The notes under the pieces were generated by a model, which saw only the letters and a list, made by a program, of their open reading frames with translations, did not search any database and had not been told where the DNA came from. From contig USRT01000024.1 of assembly GCA_900557195.1 (NCBI GenBank), positions 1 through 31,421 of the forward strand: a stretch of DNA of 31,421 bases, given 5' to 3'. Origin of the DNA: an uncultured Clostridium sp. (GTDB lineage: Bacteria > Bacillota > Clostridia > TANB77 > CAG-508). A program made the translations under genes and the position numbers. Position 1 is the stretch's first letter; each line of letters opens with the position of its first letter. Of the stretch, positions 17,477-26,005 are shown piece by piece.

Positions 17477-17519
17477 AAGATACCCCTCCTAAGCAATTGT
17501 TTGGGAGGAGTATCTTTTT
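17477..17519 (+). terminator. Terminator after the unknown gene
   Basis: AAGATACCCCTCC pairs with GGGAGGAGTATCTT (one mismatch) with T5 following. Confidence 0.88.
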
Positions 17520-17601
17520 AATAAAAAATGCCTAATCTTTTATAGCAAAAACATATTTCTTAACAAATTAAATATTGCTTGAATATATGACCAAATGAAC
17601 A

Positions 17602-17630
17602 TTGACCATTATTATGTTTTGTGGTAATAT
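17602..17630 (+). promoter_or_regulatory. Promoter of the dCMP deaminase gene
   Basis: TTGACC (17602-17607), 17-nt spacer, TAATAT (17625-17630), about 37 nt before the start codon. Confidence 0.65.
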
Positions 17631-17667
17631 GTTACAAATTAATTAATATACTAGAAGGAGTTTTGAT

Positions 17668-18159
17668 ATGGATAGAATTGATAAAATAAATTATTATTTA
17701 GATATAGCGGAGACCATCTTGGAAAGAGGAACATGTCTTAGAAAAAATTATGGCTGCATTATAGTAAACAATGATGAAATTATATCTACTGGATATTCAG
17801 GTGCTCCTAGAAATAGAAAAAATTGTTTAGATTTAGGATATTGTGTAAAAAAGAAGTTTTATCCTGATGTAAGGCATGGTGGATATGATGCTTGTAGAAG
17901 CGTCCATGCAGAACAAAACGCTATGCTTAGTGCTGCTCGTAAAGATATGCTTGGTGGTTCTATGTATTTAGTTGGAATTAGAAAAGATACAAATATTTAC
18001 GAAGAAGGTGCTAAACCTTGTCAAATGTGTAGAAAACTAATTATTAATTCTGGTATAGAAAAAGTATATGTACGAATTGATAAAACAAAATATGAAGAAA
18101 TATTAGTTAATGATTGGATAAAAAATGATGATTTATTAAATGGTAAAATAACTTATTAG
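17668..18159 (+). CDS. comEB: dCMP deaminase / ComEB family
   Basis: 163 residues of the cytidine/deoxycytidylate deaminase fold, which turns dCMP into dUMP for dTTP synthesis. Zinc ligands and catalytic Glu are present: HAEQNAMLSAA (His-Ala-Glu) and PCQMC (two Cys). The substrate loop TGYSGAPRNRKNC is typical of dCMP deaminases, and not of free-cytidine deaminases. A second Cys/His cluster (GYCVKKKFYPDVRHGGYDAC) matches the extra structural zinc site of this subfamily. An AGAAGGAG ribosome-binding site precedes the ATG. It is encoded alone, with its own promoter and terminator, away from other competence genes, so a nucleotide role is more likely than a DNA-uptake role. Confidence 0.92.
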   Translation: MDRIDKINYYLDIAETILERGTCLRKNYGCIIVNNDEIISTGYSGAPRNRKNCLDLGYCVKKKFYPDVRHGGYDACRSVHAEQNAMLSAARKDMLGGSMYLVGIRKDTNIYEEGAKPCQMCRKLIINSGIEKVYVRIDKTKYEEILVNDWIKNDDLLNGKITY

Positions 18160-18168
18160 TTTTAATAT

Positions 18169-18222
18169 AAAAACCTCAGGATATATAGGGTACTAAAATG
18201 TTCTATATCCACTGAGGTTTTA
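18169..18222. terminator. Terminator between convergent genes
   Basis: AAAACCTCAG...GATATATAG pairs with CTATATC...CTGAGGTTTT, a long stem with A and T runs on both sides, so it can act for both strands. Confidence 0.85.
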
Positions 18223-18295
18223 AATTATATTTTATATAATATTATTACTATATAAAGTATATAATTGAACAGACTTTATTTCATACATTAATATA

Positions 18296-18943
18296 TCATT
18301 TAATGATAATTCCTAATAGTTTAGATAATTCTAAAGCCTGATAGCTATTCACAATAGCTCCTTTTAATTCCTTAACTCCTGTAATTATTCCATCTATATC
18401 TGATGTGGTAAAGTCTATTCCATTAAGATTTGTTTTAAATAAATTTGAAAGTGATAAATTACATTCCTTAAACTTAACTTCTTTTAATGTTGTTTCTTGT
18501 ATACTACTATTTACTAAATTTGTATTATCAAACATAGTTCTTTTCATTGTAGACATAGATAAATTACTATAATTAAAATTACTATCTTTTATTATTATAT
18601 TATATAAACTTGTGTTTGAAAAATTTGAACCTACTAATTTACAATTTATAAAAGTTATTCTTACTAAATAAGATTCACTAAAATCTGTATTAGAAAAATC
18701 ACAATTTTCAAATATAATATCTGTAAAACTATTTTTTGTAAATTCAGAGCTTAAAATTCTACAATTTTTAAATATACATTTACTAAATTCTGTTTTATAT
18801 GACTGTATATTATTTTCTATACAATTATTAAATTCAGTATTACATATATCTTCTTCTTCGCAATTACTTATATTTATTTCATTTTGTATACTATCTTTTT
18901 TGGTTAATTCATCTTTAATAATGATTGGTTTTAATATATCCAT
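18296..18943 (-). CDS. Pentapeptide-repeat protein
   Basis: 215 residues. From about residue 35 onward there are repeated A(D/N)LXX-type five-residue units (CDFSNTDFSES, NCKLVGSNFSNTSL, DSNFNYSNLSMSTM, ECNLSLSNLFKTNLNGIDF), which build a right-handed four-sided β-helix. Some family members mimic DNA and protect gyrase from quinolones (Qnr, MfpA), but many have no known role, and nothing here allows that specific assignment. No signal peptide. Single gene convergent with the dCMP deaminase. No in-frame CGG. Confidence 0.85.
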   Translation of the reverse strand: MDILKPIIIKDELTKKDSIQNEINISNCEEEDICNTEFNNCIENNIQSYKTEFSKCIFKNCRILSSEFTKNSFTDIIFENCDFSNTDFSESYLVRITFINCKLVGSNFSNTSLYNIIIKDSNFNYSNLSMSTMKRTMFDNTNLVNSSIQETTLKEVKFKECNLSLSNLFKTNLNGIDFTTSDIDGIITGVKELKGAIVNSYQALELSKLLGIIIK

Positions 18944-19126
18944 TATAAAAATTTCTCCTCTTATTTAATCTTAGATATATTATATATTTTATCATAAAAA
19001 TATTTTGATGCAACATTATACATTTTTATAATTTTTTGCGTAATATATAGCCTCAGTCTTTAGGTTTCGTTAAAAATTTTTAATATCTAATAATAGTTGA
19101 ATATATTATATAATTTTATGTGCTGT

Positions 19127-19155
19127 TTGATTTTATTTTATTTTCCATATATAAT
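19127..19155 (+). promoter_or_regulatory. Promoter of the RluD-like gene
   Basis: TTGATT (19127-19132), 17-nt spacer, TATAAT (19150-19155), about 33 nt before the GTG start. Confidence 0.7.
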
Positions 19156-19188
19156 CTATACAAGAAACAATTAATTGGAGGTCTTTTA

Positions 19189-20083
19189 GTGAATTTAAGT
19201 TATATTATACGGAGAAGAGGATTTATTTTTTAATGTTAAAGAAGTTTTAAAAGTTAAATTCGAAGTTTCAGATCGTTTACTTTTAAAATTAAAAAAGAAT
19301 GATAAAATATTTTTAAATGATTCGATTTGTAGTGTTAATGAAAAAGTTAAGAAGCGGAGATAAAATTTCTTTTTTAATAGATTTTGAAGAAGATAACAGT
19401 AATATAGTTCCTACTAAAACGGATTTGCAAATTGTTTATGAAGATGATGCTTTTATTGTTATAAATAAACCAAGTAATATTCCTGTTCATCCTTCTATGT
19501 TACATTATGAAAATAGTTTATCTAATGGAGTACGATATTATTTCGATGCAATTGGCTTAAAAAAGAAAATTAGACCAGTTAATCGTTTAGATAAAGATAC
19601 ATCTCGGAATTGTTATTTTTGCTAAAAATGAGTATATTCAAGAATGTTTGGTAAGACAAATGAAGTCACATTCTTTTAAGAAAGAATATTTAGCTATTTG
19701 TGATGGAATTTTTGATGAGGATAACAAGAAGCGGAACTATAAATGTTCCAATTGCTAGAAAAGAAAATAGTATTATAGAAAGATGTGTAGATGTAAATGG
19801 AGATACTGCAATTACGCACTACAATGTGCTAAAAAACAATTTTGATTATTCTTTAGTATATTGTTTACTCGAGACAGGAAGAACTCATCAAATTCGAGTT
19901 CATTTATCTTATATAGGACATCCTATTGTTGGTGATACTCTTTATGGCACTGAATCTAATTTAATTAATAGACAAGCTCTACATGCTTACAGAGTAAGTT
20001 TTATTCATCCAATTACAAAAGAAAAAGTAACATATATAGCAGATTTACCTCATGATATTAATGTTCTTTGTAAGCGATTTTAA
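19189..20083 (+). CDS. RluA/RluD-family pseudouridine synthase with four CGG +1 sites
   Basis: Converts uridines in structured RNA, typically 23S rRNA, to pseudouridine. In the standard reading it is five short pieces. Skipping the C of each in-frame CGG at 19210, 19355, 19605 and 19732 gives one 296-residue protein: 895 nt minus four is exactly 298 - 1 = 297 codons including stop. The start is GTG with GGAGG upstream. Domains: an S4-like N-terminal part with VKKGDKI (Gly from site 2), the catalytic NRLDKDTSG (Asp about residue 134; Gly 139 from site 3), GTINVPIAR (Gly from site 4), LETGRTHQIRVHLSYIGHPIVGD, and a C-terminal HPITKEKVTY. Every correction falls on a family-appropriate Gly. Whether it is RluD, RluC or a relative is not decided. 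Confidence 0.92.
19210..19213 (+). other. CGG +1 site 1 in the RluD-like gene
   Basis: Zero frame ATT ATA CGG AGA AGA then an early TAA; corrected ATA (C) GGA GAA GAG GAT. Gly 8. Confidence 0.82.
19355..19358 (+). other. CGG +1 site 2 in the RluD-like gene
   Basis: Zero frame AAG CGG AGA TAA; corrected AAG (C) GGA GAT AAA ATT, the conserved K-x-GD motif of the S4-like part. Exactly 48 codons after site 1. Confidence 0.88.
19605..19608 (+). other. CGG +1 site 3 in the RluD-like gene
   Basis: Zero frame ACA TCT CGG AAT TGT; corrected TCT (C) GGA ATT GTT ATT, the Gly of catalytic RLDKDTSG. Exactly 83 codons after site 2. Confidence 0.92.
19732..19735 (+). other. CGG +1 site 4 in the RluD-like gene
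   Basis: Zero frame AAG AAG CGG AAC; corrected AAG (C) GGA ACT ATA AAT, giving GTINVPI. Exactly 42 codons after site 3. Confidence 0.9.
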
Positions 20084-20110
20084 ATATATAGTTATTGCAA
20101 AGTTAAATAC

Positions 20111-20140
20111 AAAAAAGATAGGCTAAAACCTATCTTTTTT
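20111..20140. terminator. Bidirectional terminator shared by the RluD-like gene and rnpB
   Basis: AAAAAAGATAGG (20111-20122) and CCTATCTTTTTT (20129-20140) form a perfect 12-bp stem with a 6-nt loop between two convergent transcripts. Confidence 0.88.
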
Positions 20141-20151
20141 GATAAATATAA

Positions 20152-20500
20152 GTAAATCTGTAAGCCGGGTTCTGTCGTGAATAGTCATTTATCTAGTACA
20201 TATATTACTATATGTCTCAAGCCACCAAATTAAGAAGATGACGAGCAGTCTTAGCCTTCTAGTTTAGGTGTTGCTCCAGATGGGGTTTACACTGCCCGGT
20301 ATGTCACCATACCAGCGGTGAGCTCTTACCTCGCCTTTTCATCCTTACCTAAAGAATAACTTTAGGCGGTTATTTTCTGTTGCACTTTCCTTAAGGTCTC
20401 CCTCACTGGACGTTATCCAGCATCATTGCTCTTGTGGAGCCCGGACTTTCCTCGTACGCTGTCTTTCGACCGTGCTATACGCGACTATTTAATTTACTCT
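20152..20500 (-). ncRNA. rnpB: RNase P RNA
   Basis: Catalytic RNA of RNase P, which matures tRNA 5' ends. On the minus strand the universal 5' core GAGGAAAGTCCGGGCTCC (about 20453-20436) and the 3' core ACAGAACCCGGCTTAC (about 20175-20160) are both present at the expected ~270-nt distance. An upstream promoter (20537-20508) puts the 5' end near 20500, and the shared terminator closes the transcript. Class A is likely for a clostridial relative but was not folded here. The 5' and 3' ends are approximate. Confidence 0.93.
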
Positions 20501-20507
20501 AAATTTT

Positions 20508-20537
20508 ATTTTAAAACAAATTATGTGTATTTGTCAA
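20508..20537 (-). promoter_or_regulatory. Promoter of rnpB
   Basis: TTGACA (20537-20532), 18-nt spacer, TAAAAT (20513-20508) on the minus strand. Confidence 0.75.
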
Positions 20538-20556
20538 GTAGTAAAGTTGTCCTTAC

Positions 20557-21507
20557 TTATTTTAAAGGAACATATCCTCCTGCTTCAACAGTTTTCTGTC
20601 CTTCTTCAGTTTTAAGCCAATCTACTAACTTTCTTGTATTACTATCTTGTGGTTCATCTTTTCTATAAATAGCATAAACAATTTTTGAAAGTGGATAGCT
20701 TCCATCTGCTATAGTTTCATCAGATGGATATACACCATTTATAGATAAAAATTTTATACTATCTTTTACGTATTGCTCTTTAGCATATAAATAAATTGAA
20801 TATCCTATAGAATTTTTACTATTTTCATAAGATGCAATTTTATCAATTAATCCAGACATATTAGTAAGTTCTAGACTTTGTGGTACTTCCATCATTTTTA
20901 AACCCTTCATTACCATCTTTTCCATCAAATTTTGACTTCCAGAATTTTTCTCTCTTTGGTATGCAACTATTTGTGCATTCTCTCCACCAACTTCTGACCA
21001 ATTGGTTATTTTTCCTGTATAAATATTTTGTATTTGTTCTATTGTTAAGTTATCTATTTTATTTTCTTTATTTTCTACAAAAACAAACCCATCTCTTCCA
21101 ATTCCTACCATTTCAAATTCTACTCCAGCATTCTTTGCTTGATTTAGAATATCATCTGATGGCTCTGATACAAAAATTAGATCTGTCTTTTTATTAATTA
21201 AATTTTCATACGCTTTTGCAGTTGTATTATGAACTATAAATGTTTCTGCTTCTTCATTTGTCATATTAAGTACAGACTTTGCAATTTCTACAGACATTGG
21301 TCTCATTGCTGTTGCGCCATCTACCTTTGGATAATCTTCTTTGCTTAACTTAAACTCTTCTTGTTTTGCTTCTTCTTCTATTATATTATTAGATATATTA
21401 TTTGTATTTTCTTCATTATTATTAGAATTTGTTACAAAATATGTTACTCCTAAAGCTATTAATAGTATTATTAGTATTATTAAAAAAATAATAATTCCTT
21501 TTTTCAT
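20557..21507 (-). CDS. PstS-like substrate-binding protein, membrane anchored
   Basis: 316 residues. An N-terminal membrane anchor (~4-24, with no lipobox Cys) and a charged linker precede a type 2 periplasmic-binding domain of the PstS/phosphate-binding family: PKVDGATAMRPM, then LTIEQIQNIYTGKITNWSEVGG and REKNSGSQNLMEKMV, which carry the ligand-loop signatures. The start ATG lies directly after the stop of the upstream envelope protein. Its ribosome-binding site AAGGAGG is made by the last codons (Arg-Arg-Lys) of that gene, so the two are translationally coupled. No permease or ATPase genes (pstCAB) follow, so it may act as a sensor or accessory binder and not in transport. Confidence 0.85.
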   Translation of the reverse strand: MKKGIIIFLIILIILLIALGVTYFVTNSNNNEENTNNISNNIIEEEAKQEEFKLSKEDYPKVDGATAMRPMSVEIAKSVLNMTNEEAETFIVHNTTAKAYENLINKKTDLIFVSEPSDDILNQAKNAGVEFEMVGIGRDGFVFVENKENKIDNLTIEQIQNIYTGKITNWSEVGGENAQIVAYQREKNSGSQNLMEKMVMKGLKMMEVPQSLELTNMSGLIDKIASYENSKNSIGYSIYLYAKEQYVKDSIKFLSINGVYPSDETIADGSYPLSKIVYAIYRKDEPQDSNTRKLVDWLKTEEGQKTVEAGGYVPLK

Positions 21508-23427
21508 TTATTTTTTCCTCCTTATAATTAAAATTACCATACAAACTATAATTAAAACTACTATTATTCCCATACTAATAAAAATAATAGTATTTAAATT
21601 TTCTTTTATTTGTTCTGCATAAGATTTATCTTGAACTGTTTCTTCTTTACTGCTAACTATATTTGAAATTTCTTCATTAATAACTTCATCTTTTTCTATT
21701 TTTAAATTACTTAATTCTTTCTCTATATCTTGTTTTATTTTTTCATTTTTAGACTTATTGGCTTGTAATAATTGTTTTGCTCTATCTGTTTGTAAAACAT
21801 CAGCTGTTGTAGCAAGTCCTCTATTGTTAAAGTCATAAAAACCATCCCAAAAATAATTAATAACTTTTTTTCCATCTTTTTGTTCTATAGAACCAACATA
21901 TTGAATAACACAAGGTATTTCAGAATTTATTAATCCATAATCATTAGAATTGTCTTTTAAAACTTCATCATAATATTGTTGTTCTGTATATTCAGTATAT
22001 TTAAAGTTATTATCACCTTTTACAAAAGCTTTTGCTATTTGTAGATTATCTTTTCCATTATATCCTACATATCCATCATTAAAATATTCATATGGAACTT
22101 CTTTATATTCTCCATTATATAGCATTGTTCTAATATACATATCTGCATTAATCATGTTCACGTATTCTACTTTTTCTTCATCTGTTGCATCTATATCTTT
22201 TCCTAAAAATATTAGTTTTGCACCAGTTTCTGGCACTTTTGCAAGACTATATAGATTTGTAGTGATAATTGTTAATTCATCTTTTTTAGTAAGTTCTGTT
22301 ATAATATTACATTCACTAGATTTATCTATATTCTTATCAACATACAAATCTTCGCCATCTGTAGCTAATACATAGTCTATGCATACTGTTTTACCCAATA
22401 GTGGAAATTCTTTAGATTTTGTACAATTTTGTAAAATTAGATCTTTTACTAAAACATTATTATCTTCTGATGCAAAGTAATTAATGTATTTATTATTATT
22501 ATCATTTACCAATTTCTTAATTACATAATATGTTGCGATAGCTTTTGTATTTTTTGATATATTCTCTTCTCCGTTTTCGTCCATTAATATTTCTATACCA
22601 GTTAATCTTTTTATTACTTTATCTATCACTATTCTTTTAACTTTTTCCTCTGTATCATAAAACTCTACACAATCTGTATTATAGTTTATAGTTATACCAT
22701 TTTTTTCCCATTCTGGAAGTAGATTTAAAATTTTACTGTCAATATCTGTTAATTCTATCTCCCTTCCATATAATAGATTATCAATAGTTTCTTTTTCAAC
22801 GATAATATCTTTTGTTATAGAATTAACTTTAAAATTATAATATTCAATAGAGATTATATTGTCTTTAAATGTATAGTGAGATGGATATACTTTTGTTACC
22901 AAAGGAATGTCTTTTTCTTGTAATATAATATCTACTTTTGCTTTTTTTATTATTTTGTCGCCTAACCCTAAATCTTCAAAATTATATTTTAATACTTTTG
23001 CCTTTTTTAGGTCATTCTCTGTTTGATAAACAACTAATATTTTCTTTGTTTCATTTGGTTTCATTTTAATATTAAATGTATAGTTTTTTTCATCTATTTT
23101 TTCATATTTTACTTCTACATCATTTACTACAATTTTTAAAGTTTTTATTTTTGTTTCTATAATGTCATTTTTTATTGGTAAAGTAATTGTTTCTTGTCTA
23201 CTTTTATTTGATGTATTTTTTATTATAGTAGATGTTCCAATTACAGAGTTAATTGTATCAATTTTAACTTCTGTGCTTAGTATTTCTATTTGATTTGAAT
23301 CACCTATATTAATGCTGTTACCATTATAGTAAGTTATAGAATTAGCACTACACAACATTGCATGCGAACTAATAACAATTAATATTATTAAAGATAAAAT
23401 TACAATTTTAAATAAAATTTTTTTCAT
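21508..23427 (-). CDS. Large cell-surface protein, unknown function
   Basis: 639 residues, family not recognised. It has an N-terminal signal peptide (~5-29), a ~570-residue extracytoplasmic part, and a C-terminal membrane helix (~611-634) followed by RRKK as a stop-transfer tail. The first ~200 residues look like β-sandwich modules (NTSNKSRQETITLPIKND, EKNYTFNIKMKPNETKKILVVYQTEND). A coiled-coil-like stretch (NKSKNEKIKQDIEKELSNLKIEKDE) precedes the anchor. The stop is adjacent to the start of the PstS-like gene, and the pair is probably one operon. No in-frame CGG across 640 codons. Confidence 0.75.
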   Translation of the reverse strand: MKKILFKIVILSLIILIVISSHAMLCSANSITYYNGNSINIGDSNQIEILSTEVKIDTINSVIGTSTIIKNTSNKSRQETITLPIKNDIIETKIKTLKIVVNDVEVKYEKIDEKNYTFNIKMKPNETKKILVVYQTENDLKKAKVLKYNFEDLGLGDKIIKKAKVDIILQEKDIPLVTKVYPSHYTFKDNIISIEYYNFKVNSITKDIIVEKETIDNLLYGREIELTDIDSKILNLLPEWEKNGITINYNTDCVEFYDTEEKVKRIVIDKVIKRLTGIEILMDENGEENISKNTKAIATYYVIKKLVNDNNNKYINYFASEDNNVLVKDLILQNCTKSKEFPLLGKTVCIDYVLATDGEDLYVDKNIDKSSECNIITELTKKDELTIITTNLYSLAKVPETGAKLIFLGKDIDATDEEKVEYVNMINADMYIRTMLYNGEYKEVPYEYFNDGYVGYNGKDNLQIAKAFVKGDNNFKYTEYTEQQYYDEVLKDNSNDYGLINSEIPCVIQYVGSIEQKDGKKVINYFWDGFYDFNNRGLATTADVLQTDRAKQLLQANKSKNEKIKQDIEKELSNLKIEKDEVINEEISNIVSSKEETVQDKSYAEQIKENLNTIIFISMGIIVVLIIVCMVILIIRRKK

Positions 23428-23822
23428 TTGTTTCCCCCTTTCGTCAAAATTATAATATTAAAATAATATATTGTCAAAACATTAATATTGCAATATGCCT
23501 TATATAAACGCATAGTTCATATAAAAATAATTAATATGATTATTGTGCAAAGCGCTATCTTATGTATACTACCTTTTTCTTTTAGTGAATGAATATATTT
23601 GACATTGGCACTAACTTTACATAAATCAAAAATAATCTCCATGCGTGTCAACTTATTATGATTACTTTTGATTTATAAATTCACACTACTCATATTTTTT
23701 TATCTTTTAGTTCTTTCTTTTTTATACTAGTTTATATAATTTCTGATGAATTTGTATGGTTTTTAAATAATGTTTAACTATAACATTTAAATTGCTAGAT
23801 ACTATATTTATTTTAAAAGAAC
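23428..23822. other. 395-nt intergenic region with a dispersed repeat copy
   Basis: No gene seen. It lies upstream of the minus-strand surface-protein operon and probably holds its promoter. It contains copy 1 of a ~62-nt element also found at 30923-30984. Confidence 0.5.
23598..23660. repeat. Dispersed ~62-nt repeat, copy 1
   Basis: About 80% identical to 30923-30984. It is bounded by TTGACA and TGTCAA and has a conserved CATAA-x4-CAAAAATAAT core. Both copies lie upstream of minus-strand genes. Confidence 0.6.
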
Positions 23823-23877
23823 AAAAAAGCATCTATCACTTCCCTATTTCATAAGAAATTTTTAGATGCTTTTTTTA
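23823..23877 (-). terminator. Terminator after the lipoprotein gene
   Basis: AAAAAAGCATCTA pairs with TAGATGCTTTTTT around a ~27-nt partly paired loop. Confidence 0.8.
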
Positions 23878-23945
23878 TTATACAAAGTATTTAATTCATT
23901 TTTAATTAAAATAAAGTTTATTTTTGAATCTGTAATAATACACTA

Positions 23946-24920
23946 TTACAACATATTTAATTCTTGTATTGTATTTTTATATTTTATTAAAAATATATCT
24001 TTATCTTTTGTTTCTATACTATTTTGTGCCTCTTTAAGCAATAAATATGCACGATTAACATTTAACTTTTTATTTTTATCTATGTTAACATTATTTATAA
24101 TTGTACTAAATTCTTGATTTGCTTTTAAAATTTCTACATGCATGTCTTCCCATCTATCGGTATCTACTATAGAAAATGCAGTCAACAAATGAGCCTTTGT
24201 ATTTAAAACGCTTTTCTTAATTTCATCATTTGAATATGAATTCAAATATTTAGGCAATAAATTATATAATTTTGATAAATTTTCTAGTGAACCTTGCTTA
24301 TTTTCATCTTTAGCTTGAACACCTAAACTATCTAAAAGGGTATTGAATTCTAGGATGTCATCACTATTAACACCTGCTGTATGCATATCAATTGTTATAG
24401 TGGTCCATATAGAATACAAATTTTCTATCTCACTTTTTATCAAATCCCATGCAATATCTACATTTTGATCTGATGATAATATATTGTCTTCTGTAAGTTT
24501 AAATATTTTATTTTGTTCTTTGCCATCTCCTCCCGAAGATGATTCTTCCTTTGATTCTGAACCAGAATTAGAATTCGAATCAGAATTTCCTTCTGATTCA
24601 GAGCTTGCTCCTCCCTCTGAAGATGATTTACTATCGCTTTGTTCTGACTCTGACGAATTTCCTTTACTTTCATCTTTATCTTCTTTTACTTCTTCAGACG
24701 TCACTTTATAATTCGAAAAAGATATATTATTTAACATATTCATTAAAGATACAAATTTTGTATCCAAATACTGTATTTCTTGGTCTAACTTCTGTTTCGA
24801 AAGCTCTTCTTTGCTTTGTTTTTTTCCACATCCTGTCAATGAAGAAAGCACACAAATAATTAATATAATAAGTATTACACTTTTTAAAAATTTCTCTTTT
24901 GGCATTAGTTTTATTCTCAC
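23946..24920 (-). CDS. Lipoprotein with Ser/Glu-rich linker, unknown function
   Basis: 324 residues. The signal peptide ends with a lipobox (SSLTGCGKK, Cys at about 31), so it should be anchored to the outer face of the membrane. A low-complexity Ser/Glu/Asp/Gly linker follows (~78-130). The C-terminal ~190 residues are helical (DQNVDIAWDLIKSEIENLYSIWTTI ... NVNRAYLLLKEAQNSIETKD) and resemble the extracellular helical domains of secreted clostridial hypotheticals; no function is known to me. The GTG at 24920 or the ATG at 24905 (MPKEKF) could be the start; GAGGTG lies upstream of the latter. No in-frame CGG. Confidence 0.75.
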   Translation of the reverse strand: MRIKLMPKEKFLKSVILIILIICVLSSLTGCGKKQSKEELSKQKLDQEIQYLDTKFVSLMNMLNNISFSNYKVTSEEVKEDKDESKGNSSESEQSDSKSSSEGGASSESEGNSDSNSNSGSESKEESSSGGDGKEQNKIFKLTEDNILSSDQNVDIAWDLIKSEIENLYSIWTTITIDMHTAGVNSDDILEFNTLLDSLGVQAKDENKQGSLENLSKLYNLLPKYLNSYSNDEIKKSVLNTKAHLLTAFSIVDTDRWEDMHVEILKANQEFSTIINNVNIDKNKKLNVNRAYLLLKEAQNSIETKDKDIFLIKYKNTIQELNML

Positions 24921-25012
24921 CTCAAGAATATTATTCCAAAAAAATTACCTTTTATTCTCTGTATAGATATAAAAGCAAAATATAATAATATTATTAAAGG
25001 AGATATTTTAAG

Positions 25013-25294
25013 ATGAATTCTATAGTAAAATTATATAGTGAAAACAAAGGCGAAATCACGAGATTTTTAAATGAATTTTTTGACAAAAACTTTGAAATAG
25101 AAAATGATTTAGAATGGCAAAAAGAATTTGAAAATCCTATTGAGATTGTTGATATTATAGGAGCCTTTATTGAGAATAATGATATTTATAAAATTAATAT
25201 GTGGATTAGTATTGATAAAGATTGTTTTATTAATGTTACTGACGACAATGCAGATGAAATTATTCGTTATTTGTATGAAAGATTTCCATATTAG
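25013..25294 (+). CDS. Small acidic protein, conserved-hypothetical type
   Basis: 93 residues (MNSIVKLYSENKGEITRF...), acidic, without signal peptide or membrane segment; family not recognised. AAAGGAGATAT precedes the ATG at a good distance. Its stop codon touches a perfect 32-bp inverted repeat that separates it from the convergent dtd gene. Host-like codon use, no CGG. Confidence 0.75.
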   Translation: MNSIVKLYSENKGEITRFLNEFFDKNFEIENDLEWQKEFENPIEIVDIIGAFIENNDIYKINMWISIDKDCFINVTDDNADEIIRYLYERFPY

Positions 25295-25363
25295 TTGTCA
25301 TTAGGGACGGGGCATTTTGACAATTTTGAATAAATTGTCAAAATGCCCCGTCCCTAATGACAA
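25295..25363. repeat. Perfect 32-bp inverted repeat (hairpin element)
   Basis: Arms 25295-25326 and 25332-25363 are perfectly complementary around a 5-nt loop. The arms contain GGGACGGGGCATTTTGAC, far richer in GC than the surroundings and of a kind I have seen scattered in clostridial genomes. There is no T run, so it is not a simple terminator; a small non-autonomous mobile element or a stable mRNA 3'-end hairpin is more likely. Confidence 0.8.
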
Positions 25364-25378
25364 CCAATGACACAATGT

Positions 25379-25817
25379 TTAAGTTTCCAATACAATTGTT
25401 ACCGGTCCATCATTTATTAACTCTATTTTCATATCTGCTCCAAATTCTCCTGTTTCAACAACTATATCTTGTTTTTTACACTCTCCGCACAAAATATTCA
25501 TATAAGGGCTTTGCCACTTTAGGTTTTGCAGCATTTATAAATGATGGTCTATTGCCATTTTTACAATCTGCATATAATGTGAATTGTGATACTAAAAGTA
25601 ATTCTCCTTTAATATCTTTTATTGATAAATTCATTTTTCCTTCACTATCAGAAAAAACTCTAAGGTTAATTAATTTTTTTACTAAATAATCTGCATTCTC
25701 CCTAGTATCGTCATTTGATATTCCAATTAGAACTAAAAAACCTTCATTTATAGCTCCAATTACATTCTCTCCTACTGTTACTTTTGATTTTTTTACTCTT
25801 TGTACTACTAATTTCAT
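25379..25817 (-). CDS. dtd: D-aminoacyl-tRNA deacylase, one CGG +1 site
   Basis: Removes D-amino acids (and Gly from tRNA-Ala) mischarged onto tRNA. Seen: MKLVVQRVKKSKVTV, LISQFTLYADCKNGNRPSF-type core (SQFTLYAD with the catalytic region) and the C-terminal GPVTIVLET, where the Gly-cis-Pro chirality loop lies. In the standard reading it ends after YEYFVRRV, losing that loop. At 25487 an in-frame CGG precedes A; skipping the C gives YFVGECKKQDIVVETGEFGADMK and continues to the stop at 25379. The corrected length of 145 residues matches the family. Without the shift the protein would lack one of its two conserved active-site motifs. Confidence 0.92.
25484..25487 (-). other. CGG +1 site in dtd
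   Basis: Zero frame TTT GTG CGG AGA GTG TAA; corrected GTG (C) GGA GAG TGT AAA AAA. Gly 111. Confidence 0.88.
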
Positions 25818-25918
25818 TTTTAAACAATTCTCCTAAAACAAAACTTATCTTCTATTACTTATATCTATATTTATCGCTACTAACCACAAAGCTTATTAAA
25901 AAGCACATACCAGCTTAA

Positions 25919-25963
25919 CTAATGGTTTGATATATATTTTTTAAAACCAATAAAAACCATTAG
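25919..25963. repeat. Inverted repeat after the zinc-ribbon gene
   Basis: CTAATGGTTT (25919-25928) and AAACCATTAG (25954-25963) are perfect 10-bp arms with a 25-nt spacer, between the end of the 26006 gene and dtd. No T run; a weak terminator at best. Confidence 0.45.
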
Positions 25964-26005
25964 CTAGGCGGTAACATTTCTTATTTAACAAAAAATGGAT
26001 TATAA

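Noticed and set aside
19189..20083. Reading the RluD-like gene (and ackA, der, dtd) as pseudogenes
   Set aside because: Decay would give mixed lesions: deletions, stops and different bases. All 11 lesions are one C before GG-purine, the proteins are otherwise well kept, and der is normally essential.
24458..24711. Open frames opposite or shifted to the Ser-rich linker of the lipoprotein
   Set aside because: Low-complexity coding sequence opens shadow frames; none has a ribosome-binding site or a recognisable product.
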